Shown piece after piece: positions 10,320 to 22,104 of a DNA stretch of 64,000 bases. A model generated the notes under the pieces. The model searched no databases. It had not been told where the DNA came from and saw nothing but the letters and a program-made list of their open reading frames with translations. Both the position numbers and the translations under genes were made by a program. Every line of letters starts with the position of its first letter. Position 1 is the stretch's first letter. This DNA is from Okapia johnstoni (lineage: Eukaryota > Chordata > Mammalia > Artiodactyla > Giraffidae). The DNA is taken from contig CM044320.1 in NCBI GenBank assembly GCA_024291935.2, forward strand, positions 34,440,001 to 34,504,000, given 5' to 3'.

Positions 10320-13110
10320 ATTATTTCAAGTGTCTGACCACAGTGGCATAAAACTAGAAATCAATCACAGGCAGAAAAAGAAATGAGAAAAAAAAGGATT
10401 ACATGGAGACTAAGCAACATGCTACTAAAAATCCATTAGGTCAATGAGAAAATCAAAGAGGAAATTGAAAAATACTTTGAGACAAATGACAATGAAAACG
10501 CAACCATGGAAAATCTATTGGTTGTAGCAAAAGCCATTCTTAGAAGTTCATAGTTAATACAGGTCTTCAAACTTCACCTACCACCAAAAAGAATTAGAAA
10601 AATAACAAAAAAACCAACAGCCATCAGAAGAAGGGAATAATCAAGATCAGAGAGGAAATAAAACAGAGATTTAAAAAAACAATATAAAAAGTTAATAAAA
10701 CCAAGAGCTGGTTCTTTAAAAGGGTAAATCAAGTTGACAAATATCTGGCCAGACTCACCATGAAGAGAGACAGAACCCAAATAAGCAAAATAAGAAGTGA
10801 TAAAGGAGAAATCTCAATGGATACCGCAGAAATACAAAAACCGTAAGAGGATACTATGAATAATTATTTGCCAACAAATTTGACAACCTAGAAGATATGG
10901 ACAACTTTTTAGAAACGTACAGTCAACCAAATGTGAATCTAGAAGAAATAATTTGAACAGACTAATCACTAGAAATGAAACAGAATCTGTAACAGAAAAA
11001 ACTCCCTACAAAAAGTAGTCTAGGACCAGATGGCTTCACAGGTGAATTCTACCAAATATGCAAAGAAAAATATATACCAATCCTTCTCAAATTCTTCAAA
11101 AGACTGAAGAAGAGGGAAAGCTCCAAAGACATTCTATGAATCACTCTCATCCTGACAGTAAGACTAGACAAAGATACCACTAAAAAAATGTACATGCCAA
11201 TATCTTTGATAAATATAGATGCAAAAATTCTCAACAAAATAATAGCAAACCAAATCTAACAACACAGAAAAAAGATCATACACCACAACCATGTGGGATT
11301 CATCACAAGGATGGTTTAACATACACAAATTAATCAAGGTAATACATCACATTAAGGAAAGAAAAGACAAAACCCACATGATCATCTCAATAGATACAGA
11401 AAAAGCATTTGACAAAATTCAATATCCATTCAGATGACATGATACTATATGTAAAAAACCCTAAGGACTTCACACCAAACTACTAGAACTGATAAATTAA
11501 CTCAGCAAAGTAGCAAAACACAAGATTAACATTCAGAAATCCACTGCATTTCTTTATACTAACAATGAAATATCAGAGAGGGAATGTAAAAACAAATACT
11601 CTTTAAAATTGCACAATCAAAATAAAATATTTAAGAATAAACCTGAATAAGCAAATGAAAGATTTATACACTGAGAACTAAAAAGCATTAATAAAGGAAA
11701 TTAAAGAGGATTCAAAGAAATAGAAAAATATCCCATGTTTTTGGATTGTAAGAATTAATATTGTTAAAATGGCAGTACTACCCAAAGCAATCTGCATATT
11801 TGACATGATCCCTATCAAATTACCCATGCCATTTTTAACAGAACTAGAACAAACAATCCAGAAATTTATATGGAAGCATAGAAGACCCAGGATTGTCAAA
11901 GTAAAACTGAGGGGGAAAAAAGTGAATCAGAAGGTACAACCCTCCCAGACTTCAGAGAGTATTACAAAGCTACAGTAATCAAAACTGTGTGGTACTGGTA
12001 CAAAATCAGATATGCAGATCAATGGAACAGAATAGAAAGCCCAAAAATAAATCCACACACCTATAGTCAATTAATCTTTGACAAAGGAGGCAAGAATATA
12101 AAATGAGACAAAGACAGTCTCTTCAGCAAGTGGTATGGAGAAAGTTGGACAGCTGCATGTAAATCAATGAAGAAAAAACACCCCCTCACACCACGCACAA
12201 AATAAACTCAAAATAGCTTAAATACTTAAACAGAAGACATGCCACCATAAAACTCCTAGAAGAGAGAATAGGCAAAACATTATCTGACATAAATTTTACC
12301 AAAGTTTTCTTAGGTCAGTCTCTCAAGGCAATAGAAATAAAAAATAAATAAACAAATGGGACCTAATCAAATTAACAAGATTTTGCATAACAAAGGAAAT
12401 CATAGAGAAAAAGACAACATATGGAATGGGAGAAAATATTTGTAAGTGATGTGGATGACAAGGGCTTAATCTCTAAAATATACAAGCAGTTCATACAATT
12501 CAACAACGACAAAACAAACAATTCAGCAGAAAAATGGGCAGAAGACCTAAATAGACATTTCTCCAAGAAAGATATTTAGATGGCCCATAGGCACATGAAA
12601 AGATGTTCATCATCACTAATTGTTAGAGAAAGGCAAATCAAAACTACAATGAGATATCACCTTATTGGCCATCATCCAAAGTTCCACAAATAACAAGTGC
12701 TAGAGAGAGTATGGAGAAAAAGGAACCCTCCTACATTGTTGGTGGGAATGTAAGAAAATGTGGCCAGTATGGGAAACACTATGGAGGTTCCTCAGAAAAC
12801 TGAAAATAGAATTACTATATGATCCAGCAACCCCATTCCTAGACATATAGCTGGACAAAACTATAATTTAAAAAGATATATGCATGTCTATGTCCATCAC
12901 AGCATTATTCACAATAGGCAAAACATGGAAACAACCTAAATGTCCATCAACAGATGACTGGATAAAGAAGACGTGGTACATGTGTACAATGGAACACTAC
13001 TCTGCCATACAATAGAACAAAATAATGCCATTTTGCAGCAACATGGATGAAACGAGATTATCATACTAAGTGAAATAAGTCAGAAAGGGAAAGACAAATA
13101 CCATATGATA
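10320..13110 (+). pseudogene. L1 ORF2 RT and C-terminal relic
   Basis: The order of ORF2 landmarks is intact: 'aagaaaaactccctac' type linker, 'ggaccagatggcttcacagg' (about 11023), 'gcatttgacaaaattcaata' encoding AFDKIQ (11405-11422), then a degenerate ADDMI (about 11431-11444). The last two motifs are normally separated by well over 100 residues but are only about 10 bp apart here, so the core of the polymerase including the YADD strand context is deleted. The C-terminal region continues to 'gatatcacttatatgtggaa' (about 13107). Confidence 0.85.
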
Positions 13111-13448
13111 TCACTTATATGTGGAATCTGAACTATGGCACAGATGAACACATCTAAGAAACAGAAACCTAATCACAGACAGAACAGACTGATGGCTGCC
13201 AAGAGGAGGGATATTGGGAGAGGGATGGACTGGGAACTTGGGCTTAGTAGATGCAAAATATTACATTTAGAATAGATAAACAAAAAAGTCATACTGTTTA
13301 CACAGGGAAATTTACAGAATCTCCTGGGATAAATCATAATGGAAAATAATATAAAAAAATGTGGATATGTGTATAACTGAGTCACTTTGTTGTATAGTAG
13401 AAATTAACACAATATTGTGAATCAACTATGCTTCAATAAAAAATAATG

Positions 13449-13901
13449 TAAGTATAAAACTCATTTTTACTATGTATTTTCATTTTTCACTCTTTCATAG
13501 ATCTTTTACCTGCAAGTCCCCCAACCTTAACAAAGAAAGTCACCCCTCTTTCTTTTTCCTCTAGAATCTATTATATGTGACCATTTTAATAATCAGAGGA
13601 AGTGTTTGAGTTGTTTGTCAGTTCCATAGTAGTGTGGCACTACTGTGACATGAAATCGGGTTTTACGACTTCAAGTCTATAGTTCTTTAAAGGAAAAAAC
13701 TGTATATGTATACATACTCTATCTTTATATGCACACACAAACGTATCCATACATATACACATCCCATACTACCTAGGATGGTTTCAAGAAATTGAAAACT
13801 GAGTTGGTTGGTTTTTAAAGCATAGAACACAATAGTCCTACTTCTTATGCAAATATCACAAACCAGTCCCTTCTGGCCTCTCACCTGCCTTTTTGGAGAC
13901 T
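13449..13901. other. Unclassified intergenic DNA
   Basis: AT-rich, no gene or repeat recognised. The stretch around 13705-13765 is rich in alternating 'acatacatat' and 'cacacacaaa' motifs. Confidence 0.45.
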
Positions 13902-13914
13902 AGGACCATTTCAT

Positions 13915-14133
13915 GTGTGTTCAGTTGCTCAGTCACATCCAACTCTTTGCAGCCCCATAGACTGTAGCCCACCAGGCTTCCCTGTCCATGGAGTTTTTCA
14001 GACAAGAATAATAGAGTGGTTTGCCACTTCCTACTCCAAGGGATCTTCCTGACCCAGGGATCAAACTTGAGTCTCCTGTGTCTCCTGCATTGGCAGGTGG
14101 ATTCTTTACCACCAATGACACCTAGGAAGCCCC
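13915..14133 (-). mobile_element. Bov-tA SINE with 13-bp TSD
   Basis: A complete antisense Bov-tA. The A-monomer part (ttcagttgctcagtcacatc) is on the left and the tRNA-Glu-like head (ttctttaccaccaatgacac) on the right, ending 'ctaggaagccc'. A perfect 13-bp duplication 'aggaccatttcat' (13902-13914 and 14134-14146) brackets it. Confidence 0.96.
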
Positions 14134-14146
14134 AGGACCATTTCAT

Positions 14147-15940
14147 ATTTGTCTTTCTATCCTCAGCATGTGAATAAATAACGAATAAATGAATAAAGAT
14201 ACACACCTCAAAGTAGTCTTTATATTTAGAATATGACTGTCCAGGATCTACTATACCTTTCTAGGGTGAATGTAAGAATATTTTGAGAAATCCGAGCTAT
14301 CTTCATGGAAGGTGATTTGTTAGAGAATCAGATACTGTCGTTTTCAAATAAAATATATTTCAATTAAGATCATTTATACTGGAAGCACGAAAGCTAGAAA
14401 TCAATTTCCTATAATGGCTATTTCCCTCTCATTTGGGAATAAATTTGGAAGGTGAGGCTTCTACTCAAACCAAGGTTGATGGAGACATTTCAGAGTCTGA
14501 AAATACATGAGCTGAACAGATTTCCCACTCCCTCAACTGCTTAAGACAAGTTACTGCTTTCATAAAGTATGAACTCAATCCTGGAATTCACTGAGTTGGG
14601 GTTTTTTCATCCCTGTTTACTGTGTGGCATCAACTTCACTAGCTTTATTAAAACAGTTGTGTCAGAGGCCTTGATAAGTTAATACCCAGCTGGGTTTTAA
14701 AGTCTTAATTCTTCATTCAAATAGTAATTAAAGTCCAAAGATTAACTCAGTTAAACCTTTTTTTTTCCTTCCATTGAACTAGCATGCTTGTCATGGCAGG
14801 GGGTTCCTAAACTCCTTAAGCCCTGATTAAAATATTTTTTTACAAACATAAGACACAATCACCTTATATTATGTAGCTGCTCTTTTTTTTAATCTTATGG
14901 TAAAAAATGCAAGCTGATAACAGCAAAACAATTTTTTTTTCTTTTTCACTAATGTATTTAATTCTACCAATTATTTTTACTGAAGATGTATTTCAGTGAA
15001 TAAGTACTTCATATTTACTAGAAAATTTGGAAAACAAAGTAAAAAATAAATAAAAAACTATAATCCTCTCACTTAGAGACAACTCCCATTAAATGTTGAT
15101 GAGTTTTTTTAATTTCCATTTAGCCTTTTCTGCATGTACAATCTTTTGGTTTGGGTTTTACATCATTCTAACACACTACAGGAAGCATCAATTTTTGTTT
15201 TGTTTTTAAGAAAGTGATACAAGCTAAACAAAGTCTTTCAGGCCAATAGGGCCAATCTGATTTCTTTTTTAAAGCAGGATCAACTAACTATAAATCAAAC
15301 TTGGTTGTTTTATTATTTGGCATGGTTCAATTAGTTTATTTAGGTCATTCTGATGTAGGACTTAAAAGCTGTGTGTTCTAGGAGAAAAAAGCAGGGAGTT
15401 CAGAATCTCATCAATCTAGGTTTGGATTCTAGTTTTTTCTCTTAGTAACTATTTCTTAGATATGTTCGGTTTTACATATGTGTACATGGTCCATATTTTT
15501 GATTGCTTGATTTCTGTTTTTTTTTTCTTTTTTGTATGACAGACACTGTTAGTCTGAAGTATAGATTTAACCTCTGGGAATCCCCATTCCTTACTTTGTG
15601 AAATGAGAAAAATGCACCCTTTCTTGTAGGACCAATGAGGGCACTAGAAGCAGTGTGTATTAGTGAAGAGTAGTACTAGTACTAGTGTGTAGAGTGTGAA
15701 GAGTGTGTACTACCAAGTACAAACTCGCAGAATAGTGACTATTCGAGTCACTTAGAAAAATCCTCATGGATTTTCAAACACACTCGCTTCCAGTTAGGCA
15801 AACTATTAATGACAGAAATAAAGTAGTTAATTTTAAAGGAATTAATTCACCCTGAAGAAAGTGTTTAAGTAAATCAACAAAAGGGCGTCTGAAAGATTTC
15901 ACACTTGCTGCTCTTTGCTCAGAAGATATGTAGATCAGCA
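14147..15940. other. Mostly unique DNA, no gene
   Basis: No coding exon seen. Several T-rich runs (about 14759-14768, 14882-14892, 14931-14941 and 15518-15527). Around 15058-15085 the phrase 'ataatcctctcacttagaga' resembles a degraded old mammalian repeat. Around 15575-15640 there is a weak MIR-like phrase 'tactttgtgaaatgagaaaa'. At 15660-15715 overlapping 'agtactagt' and 'gtgtagagtgtgaagagtgt' units form a short irregular tandem. Confidence 0.45.
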
Positions 15941-15944
15941 GGCT

Positions 15945-16092
15945 GAGACAAAGAAGAGGAAGGAGGAGGGGGTGGGTATGATGAAGAGAAGGAAGCAAGG
16001 AAGGAGGAAAGGAAGAAAGAGAAAAGAAGAGAGGAGGGGGAGGGAGGGAAGAGGGGAAGGAAAGGGTGAAGGAAGGGGAGAAAAAATGGATT
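15945..16092 (+). repeat. Polypurine (GGAAG/GA) tract
   Basis: About 145 bp almost free of pyrimidines on the plus strand, made of irregular 'ggaagg', 'gaaag' and 'gaggggg' units. Low complexity. Mirror-like parts could form triplex DNA. The arginine/lysine-rich 80-codon frame at 15915-16157 is a by-product. Confidence 0.9.
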
Positions 16093-16157
16093 TGACTCTG
16101 GCAGGAAGAATCCAGAAGTATGGGCAGTGTGAATTGATTAGAAAAAAATGCAAGTGA

Positions 16158-16555
16158 TGGGACTTTCCCAGTGGGGCAGTGGATAGGAATCCACCTGCCA
16201 ATTTAGGGCACACAGCTTCGATCCCTGGTCTGGGAAGAGTCCACATGCTGCGGAGCAACTAAGCCAGAGTGCCGCAATTACAAAGCCTGCACACTGTAGG
16301 GCCTGAGAGCCACAACTAATGAGCCTGTGAACTGCAACTACTGAAGCCCAAGTGACTTGGAGCCAGCAAGTCACAGCTACTGAGCCCGCATGCTCCTGAA
16401 GCCCGTGCACGTAGAGCCTGTGCTTCATAACAAGAGAAGCCTGCACACAACTAGAGAGAAGTCCTCACTCTCCGCTACTAGAGAAATCTTGTGCACAACT
16501 TGACAAGACCCAGTGCAAACAAAAATAAGTAAGTAGATATAAAAAAAGAAAAAAT
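16158..16555 (+). mobile_element. CHR-type tRNA-Glu SINE
   Basis: Opens with 'gggactttcccagtggggca', the tRNA-Glu-derived head shared by cetartiodactyl CHR SINEs, then 'cgatccctggtctgggaaga' and 'ccacatgctgcggagcaact'. A long body of 'gagcctgtg', 'actgaagccc' and 'cacaactag' units follows, and an A-rich tail at about 16533-16555. It is longer than the usual short CHR-2 and rather diverged. The 102-codon minus frame here is spurious. Confidence 0.82.
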
Positions 16556-18311
16556 AAAGTGTCTGTAAACAGCTGAAAGATATGAATCCGAAAAGAAAAG
16601 GAATCCTGCTGTGAATATGAGACAAGAAGGAAATATTAAAGAGTAGTGGTAGTAAAGGATGAACTGATTTCACAGCTAAGTGGGGTAGTCACTGTGATTG
16701 TATTCCAAAATACAGAATTTTTAGAACAAACTAATTGCCTTCTTCTGACAGAAATCTAGAAAAAGATTGTGTTACTTCAAGTCCATTGAGTTAATTATCT
16801 TCTGAGAATAGTCTGATAATGGTGACAGCCTATCACCAAAACTGTCATGCACATTATCCTTCATCTAATCCCCGGCCCCCACCGCCTGCCCATGCCCCAG
16901 AGCATCTCTAAAGGGTAAAGGAGTTAAGGGCAGGTGAAGGAGGAAAGAAATGATATGCCTTCCTTTCACTGAGGGAAATAACTACTGATTGTAATAAAAT
17001 AGATAACCTAATTGTTGGGTTTGTCTTTCTGAGCTTTTAAATAAACACCAACAAAAAAAGGAATACACATTTTATAACTGTATTTACCTGGTAATACCAA
17101 GTTGCATTATTTGGCATTTTTTCTTCATTGCTTTTTAAAAGAGAGCACTTAAAAATTTAAGTGTTAAAATCCACATAGCTGTGTAAATGCCAATGAAGAG
17201 GTGAAACCATGAACTTGGGTTTGTAGGCAGAGGGCTAAATTGATAGATTTCTGAGAATCAGCAGCTAGACAGCCAGATATACTTCAGCAGCTCTGCTCTG
17301 ATCCCTCCTCACTAAAGCAAAGGTTTCTATTATGATAAATAAATAGAAATTCTTCTGGTAAGTTTTTCAACATAATTATTGAAACTCGTAAGTGGTACTC
17401 TTTTTCCTAATTCTCTGGTTTATAAGTTTTTTTTTTTTTTTTAAGTTTTATCTTTTAAAGAGAATTGCTAGCTTAGTGGACTATCTACCAAATCAAAAGT
17501 ATCGGTATTTTGATGGCACATTCAAATGTGTTTTATATTCCCTCTTCCCTTTGGCCCTTCTTGGGTAGGTTTAACTTGGTTTCATACAAAGAATGAACTA
17601 AAACTAGTATTTTTTTTCCATTCCCTTAACAGCTATAATCAGAACCACTTTCCATCAATTTTGATTCATTTTTTTCCTTTTTTTTCTGAAGTGTGAAAAT
17701 CTCCACATTAAAGAATTTTAATCTGAGGTATTTCTCCCGTGTATTGTAGATTATTTCTTCTTATGAAATTTGGAGAGCTAAACAAAGGCATTGACAGTAA
17801 AAAAAAAAATTTAAAGATACAAAATAAATACACAAAATCTTTACTTATATTTAAGATAAAATTATATTAGTAAGAAAGCAACATCAAAAAAGAAAAGCAA
17901 TTTCCACATGAAATCAAAGTATTTTTTAAAATATTTAAAAGCAAAGAATTCAGATAAGAATAGAAACAAAAAATGAAATAAATAGGTAGGAATTGACTAT
18001 ATTTGGGAAACAGTGACTTTGAGAAGAAGTGTATCCAAGAGGCAGATATCATCACAGTAGTTTTTTGTGATACTCTATTTCTGAGTGTTTTCTTTAAGAA
18101 TTTGGTTTCAATTATCAAAGGAGTGTTTAAAATGAATCATTTTATACATGTAATACTTAGAAAAATCTATTGTGAATACTATATATCAATCATTTTATAC
18201 CTTTGAAATTCATACTTTGATATCCTCAAAGCAATGAAGAAAAACCAAATTCAAGCCCCAGGGTATAAGCAGTAACAGGGAAAGGTCAAGCTGAATCTTT
18301 TTCTATGTTAA
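16556..18311. other. Unique AT-rich DNA
   Basis: About 1.75 kb with no recognised gene or recent transposon. A T run lies at about 17429-17443, an A run at about 17799-17808, and a C-rich pocket 'ccccggcccccaccgcctgc' at about 16871. No splice-bounded open frame with family resemblance. Confidence 0.5.
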
Positions 18312-18427
18312 TGATGGTGAGTGAAGTGAAGTTGCTCTTTGCGAGACCGGTGGACTGCAGCCTACCAGGCTCCTCCGACCGTGGGATTCTCCAGGCAAGA
18401 ATACTGGAGTGGGTTGCCATTTCCTTT
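18312..18427 (+). mobile_element. Bov-A monomer fragment
   Basis: A partial A monomer of the Bov-tA/Bov-A2 family: 'gtgaagttgctctttgcgag' (internally shortened), 'ggactgcagcctaccaggct', 'gattctccaggcaagaatac' and 'gagtgggttgccatttcctt'. The head is absent. Confidence 0.88.
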
Positions 18428-18460
18428 TGGATTTAGTTCTTTATTGAACAGAGTGGACCT

Positions 18461-18784
18461 TTATTTTGATACAGTTTCTCTCCTTAGAAAATTGGATGAA
18501 AACAGCTGACTTAGAACAGACAAGGGAATTTCTTGCTGTAAGGAACAAATGTAATGCTCAATCAAATTTCTCATAGCCTGAAAAGCACCACAGAAATCCA
18601 CACAGATACAGTAGAATGCCAACTGGCTCGGGCACAAAGCTCCCAGTTTTGTTGAAAGCATCCAAATGAAGTGAAAATATGACATTTCTTTAAATATCTT
18701 CCTCTCTCGATTTTTGTGGTATATCGCAAATATTTTGAATATGGGTTTTCCCTCACGCTCTCCCCTATTTACTAATAACATCAC
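18461..18784 (-). other. 107-codon open frame, unrecognised
   Basis: An ATG-to-stop frame on the minus strand, long for this AT-rich setting. I do not recognise the protein: it has a basic N-terminal third, scattered Cys and no clear domain, signal peptide or membrane segment. Just past its stop the minus strand has two AATAAA hexamers (within about 18440-18475), which would suit a transcript end or a processed pseudogene. There is no A tail or splice site that I can defend. Chance is the simplest reading. Confidence 0.2.
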
Positions 18785-19988
18785 AAATATTATAGTTCTA
18801 AATTTCCTAGCTTATTACAACTGACATAATTTGTTTGTTCTTCTTCCAAGAATTGTTTTATGTCTAGCCTTTCTTCATATTCTGTGATGCATACTGATAA
18901 CCAAAGGGTTTCTAGGAGTTTTTGTGTTTCAGGTTGGAAAAGAAAAAAATGATATCACACATTATGTACTGTCCAAAGTAAACAAAACTGAAATATTTCC
19001 AGCATAATTTGGTTTGCTGTAGCTTTCAAAGTGCTGGGACTTTAAAGGAGATTCTTTTAAAAAGGACTTTAACAATGGAATATTAAAAGAATAAAGATTG
19101 ATATTCTTCATCAATATAAAAATCCAACTAAACTTTTTAAAGCATTTTTTTAGTCACTTATGCTCAGTAATTTTTTTCATTCTTATTTTAAACCTTGTGA
19201 ATTCTTATTTCAAATAATTGCGATAATTTTTCTCCTTTATTAATTGAAATTATCCTCTAGATTCAAGAAGGATGATGATAGAATTTATTGATCTAATGCT
19301 ATGTTTAGCTTTCAATGAAAAATAATAGTCTTAACTGTTACGTGGCCCAGAGACTTAACGCTGGCATTTCCTCTTTTCCCTCATTTCCAAAATATGTTGC
19401 CGTTTTAACTGTGAAGCATTTATAAAATTATTTCTTCCCCTCATGTAAGGAAAAATTGCAGCTTCCAATTTTAAGATTTAGAGATTTTTCACTTTCAGCA
19501 GAAATCATTTTGCAACAAAAAGCTGAAATAAGCGAGATCTCATTGTATAGATAGAATTAAAGACGTATAAGTTTGTCGAAAGATCCCTCAAGTGTTTTAT
19601 TTTAATTTTTAAAACTAATCACTAAATAACATAGAGCTATTTGGTAATTATGGGTTCTTCAGATATTGATTGCTGATTACTCTGGTTTTTTAAGGTTTTC
19701 ATAGCTATAATATTATGATAAGGGGTTCACTTAAGGATAATATCGAGCTTTTATCTTCTAAACAAAAATCAAATTTATACTGACTCTTAATGCCGCTATG
19801 AGTAATGTGTTTATTGATTATAATTTTTTATTGTTATATGTAGAAAAATTTTATCATGCCAACTTACATACACCTGGTTAAGTTTTATGGAGAAATTACC
19901 TTTGTATTCAGTATAACACCTAATTCAGCCTAATACATTTGTATTTATGTACCTAATGTATTTATGTACCTAATACATAATAAATATC
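18785..19988. other. Unique DNA, repeat-poor
   Basis: No gene and no transposon seen. A perfect tandem pair of a 17-bp unit 'gtatttatgtacctaat' lies at 19941-19957 and 19958-19974. Confidence 0.5.
19941..19974. repeat. 17-bp tandem duplication
   Basis: Two perfect adjacent copies of 'gtatttatgtacctaat'. A small local duplication that ends 14 bp before the mariner-like terminal sequence. Confidence 0.9.
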
Positions 19989-20028
19989 AGGTTAGCCAAA
20001 AGTTCATTCTGGTTTTTCCATAACATAA
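19989..20028 (+). mobile_element. Mariner terminal sequence, partial
   Basis: 'caggttagccaaaagttcat' followed by 'ctggtttttccataacat' matches the terminal inverted repeat of the ruminant mariner (Mariner1_BT-like; consensus of the type ggttggccaaaaagttcgtt). I do not see the opposite end nearby, so this is a truncated or internally decayed copy. Confidence 0.7.
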
Positions 20029-20657
20029 CTGCTCAGTAAATAATTGTTCTTTGACATGTTGTAAAACTAATATTATTTCACATAAAATGATCTCATGCAA
20101 ACTTTCCTGTTCATGTCTCTGAAAAAAAAAAGACTTTATTGAATAACTCTGTCTCTGCCTGGCCTTATTTCAACCATAAACACTTCTCTTGGCAGACATC
20201 ATTGTAGATATTTCTCCAACTTTAATGTTTGTTTGCTAATTAATTTACTCATATTTAATGTTTCATATATTTGTTCTGCCATGTATTCATTCTCTACTCC
20301 CCTTAAGAGACCATTATGTATGTAAGGATGATTATCTGATTTAAACCAGTGATCTAAGGACCAATATCTTTTACTTTCTTCTGCTTCACTAGCTCTGGAA
20401 AAAATTAAAACAAGTATTCTCCAAATGTGATAAAGGCAAAAATTACATATCTGTACTTCTTTCATCATAATAGCTGATTTCTTTCAGAAATGACTAAATG
20501 GTTTCAAGTGTAGGAAAGCATGGAATGCCTTGGATCACAACATCTTTGCTTTAAGATAGCGCCTTTCATTCTAAAAACTCTAGAATTCTAAACTCTAAAA
20601 TATGCACATCTGCTTTGACCACGGAAGAGCAGAGTAGCACTCCTGTTTTTAAAGATG
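20029..20657. other. Unique DNA
   Basis: No gene recognised. An 89-codon minus frame (20199-20468) shows no family resemblance. Confidence 0.4.
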
Positions 20658-20668
20658 TATAGAAGTAT

Positions 20669-20888
20669 GCTGTTGTTCGGTTACTAAGTCAGGTCTGACT
20701 TTATGTAACCCCATGGACTACAGCACACTGGGCCTCTTTGTCCTTTGCACTCTCCTGGATTTCCTGTCCATTGAGTTGGTGATGCCATCTAACCATCTCA
20801 TCCTCTGCTGCCTCTTCTCTTTTTGCCTTCACTCTTTCCCAGCATGAGACTTTTCCAATGAGTCGGCATCATGTGGCCAAAGTATTGG
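20669..20888 (-). mobile_element. BovB fragment with 11-bp TSD
   Basis: An antisense 5'-truncated BovB tail of 220 bp, from 'gctgttgttcggttactaag' to 'catgtggccaaagtattgg'. Flanked by a perfect 11-bp duplication 'tatagaagtat' (20658-20668 and 20889-20899). Diverged, so not recent. Confidence 0.9.
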
Positions 20889-20899
20889 TATAGAAGTAT

Positions 20900-21066
20900 A
20901 AATAGTATAAATAAGCTACAAGGATATATTGTACAACACAGGCTATATAACCAATATTTTATAATAACTATAAATGAAGTGTAACCTTTAAAAATTGTGA
21001 ATCACTATGTTGTACACCTGAAACATGTAATATTGTACATCAACTATACTTCAATTAAAAATAATA
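20900..21066 (+). mobile_element. L1 3' UTR end
   Basis: Matches the end of artiodactyl L1s: 'aagctacaaggatatattgt', 'tatataaccaatattttata', 'ttgtacacctgaaacatgta' and the terminal 'tacttcaattaaaaataata'. Strongly 5'-truncated. The BovB fragment inserted at or close to its left edge. Confidence 0.82.
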
Positions 21067-21981
21067 TAACTAAAGAGAAAGAAGTCTGAGAGAGTTTTCC
21101 CAACAATTTCCATTTTATTTTTCACCTCTGGGGAAACTGTTTCCATGGAGATGCCTGGTGATCTTCTCTCTACCAGCATTAGGCTCAGAGGATTGGCATG
21201 TAGAACATATGCTGACAAAAGACACAGTGGTGCAAAGTCCTGTCATCTCACGCTCAACCCTCCCTCCCTTCTAAATAGCTACCCCATGAAAAAACACACT
21301 TTTAATAATCACTCAGCCCATAGCATGCTGATCTGGTAAAGGCCAACGCCACAGAATGAGGCTCTCGGAAGACGTTCCCATGTCTGTTCTCCCTACTCCC
21401 TGACTCACTGCTACCTTGCTTATGTCATTGGCTATTTGAGGCATCTTGTTGTTCAAACGAAACTGCTAATCAAGGTATTTGCTGACCACCTACCTCACAG
21501 AAGTATTGTGAGCTCAGCTATTAAGGTATTGTAAAGCCATCAGAAAACAAAGTGCTACAGGAGCATTAACGGCACTGACTCAGTGAGGAAAGGGAGCATA
21601 TCGTACATTAAATCGTCATTTCCTTCTTTCAGTCTTTTGTGGTCATTTCTTGGGGAAAAGTGCTATTCTAGGACAGTGAGATCTCCGCCTGCTCCTGGAA
21701 GGTAACTAGGGAGGCCGATTTTAAAGACCAATAAAACCATAAGCCACATTGCCTTCTTAATTTGGAGAAATTGATTTTTTTTTAATGAGTCAAATCTTTC
21801 AGGGAAGTTGTAAGTTTACAGAAAAATTATCAGAAATTAGAGGGTTCCTATATGGGTGTGCGCACGCATGCACACACATACACACACACAGAGCTTCATC
21901 TATTATTTATATCTTGTGTTACTCTGGTACATTTGTTACACTTAATGAACCAATATTGATCTATTACTATTAACTAAAGTC
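21067..21981. other. Unique DNA with CA repeat
   Basis: No gene seen. A short CA-rich microsatellite (gcacacacatacacacacaca) lies at about 21869-21890. Confidence 0.45.
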
Positions 21982-22104
21982 CATAGTTCCCTCATGGCTC
22001 AGACGATAAAGAATCTGCCTGCACCGCAGGAGACCTGGGTTGGATCCCTGGGTCGGGAAGATCCTCTGGAGAAGGGGATGGCCACCCTCTCCAGTATTAT
22101 TAGG
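21982..22104 (+). mobile_element. Bov-tA SINE, 5' part
   Basis: The tRNA-Glu-like head 'ccctcatggctcagacgata', 'aggagacctgggttggatcc' and the junction to the A monomer 'ctggagaaggggatggccac'. The 3' part is missing after 'ctctccagtatt'. The loss of the 3' end must come from later deletion, because SINE insertions normally lose the 5' side. Confidence 0.85.

Larger units (their letters stand above)
6726..13448 (+). mobile_element. Near full-length L1, inactive
   Basis: An entire L1 architecture is traceable. The 5' UTR opens with 'gggattaagatggtagagga' at about 6751. The ORF1 relic runs from about 7748 to 8630, the endonuclease part of ORF2 from about 9100 to 10320, reverse transcriptase and C-terminal parts to about 13110, and the 3' UTR ends at 'tgcttcaataaaaaataatg' (about 13428-13447). 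Two Bov-A2 SINEs (9372-9647 and 9720-10001) were inserted later. Many stops and frameshifts, plus a deletion in reverse transcriptase, make it non-autonomous and dead. I could not find convincing target-site duplications. Confidence 0.9.

Noticed and set aside
15935..16446. Frames of 80-107 codons around the purine tract and the CHR SINE
   Set aside because: Low-complexity translation of a purine tract and SINE sequence.
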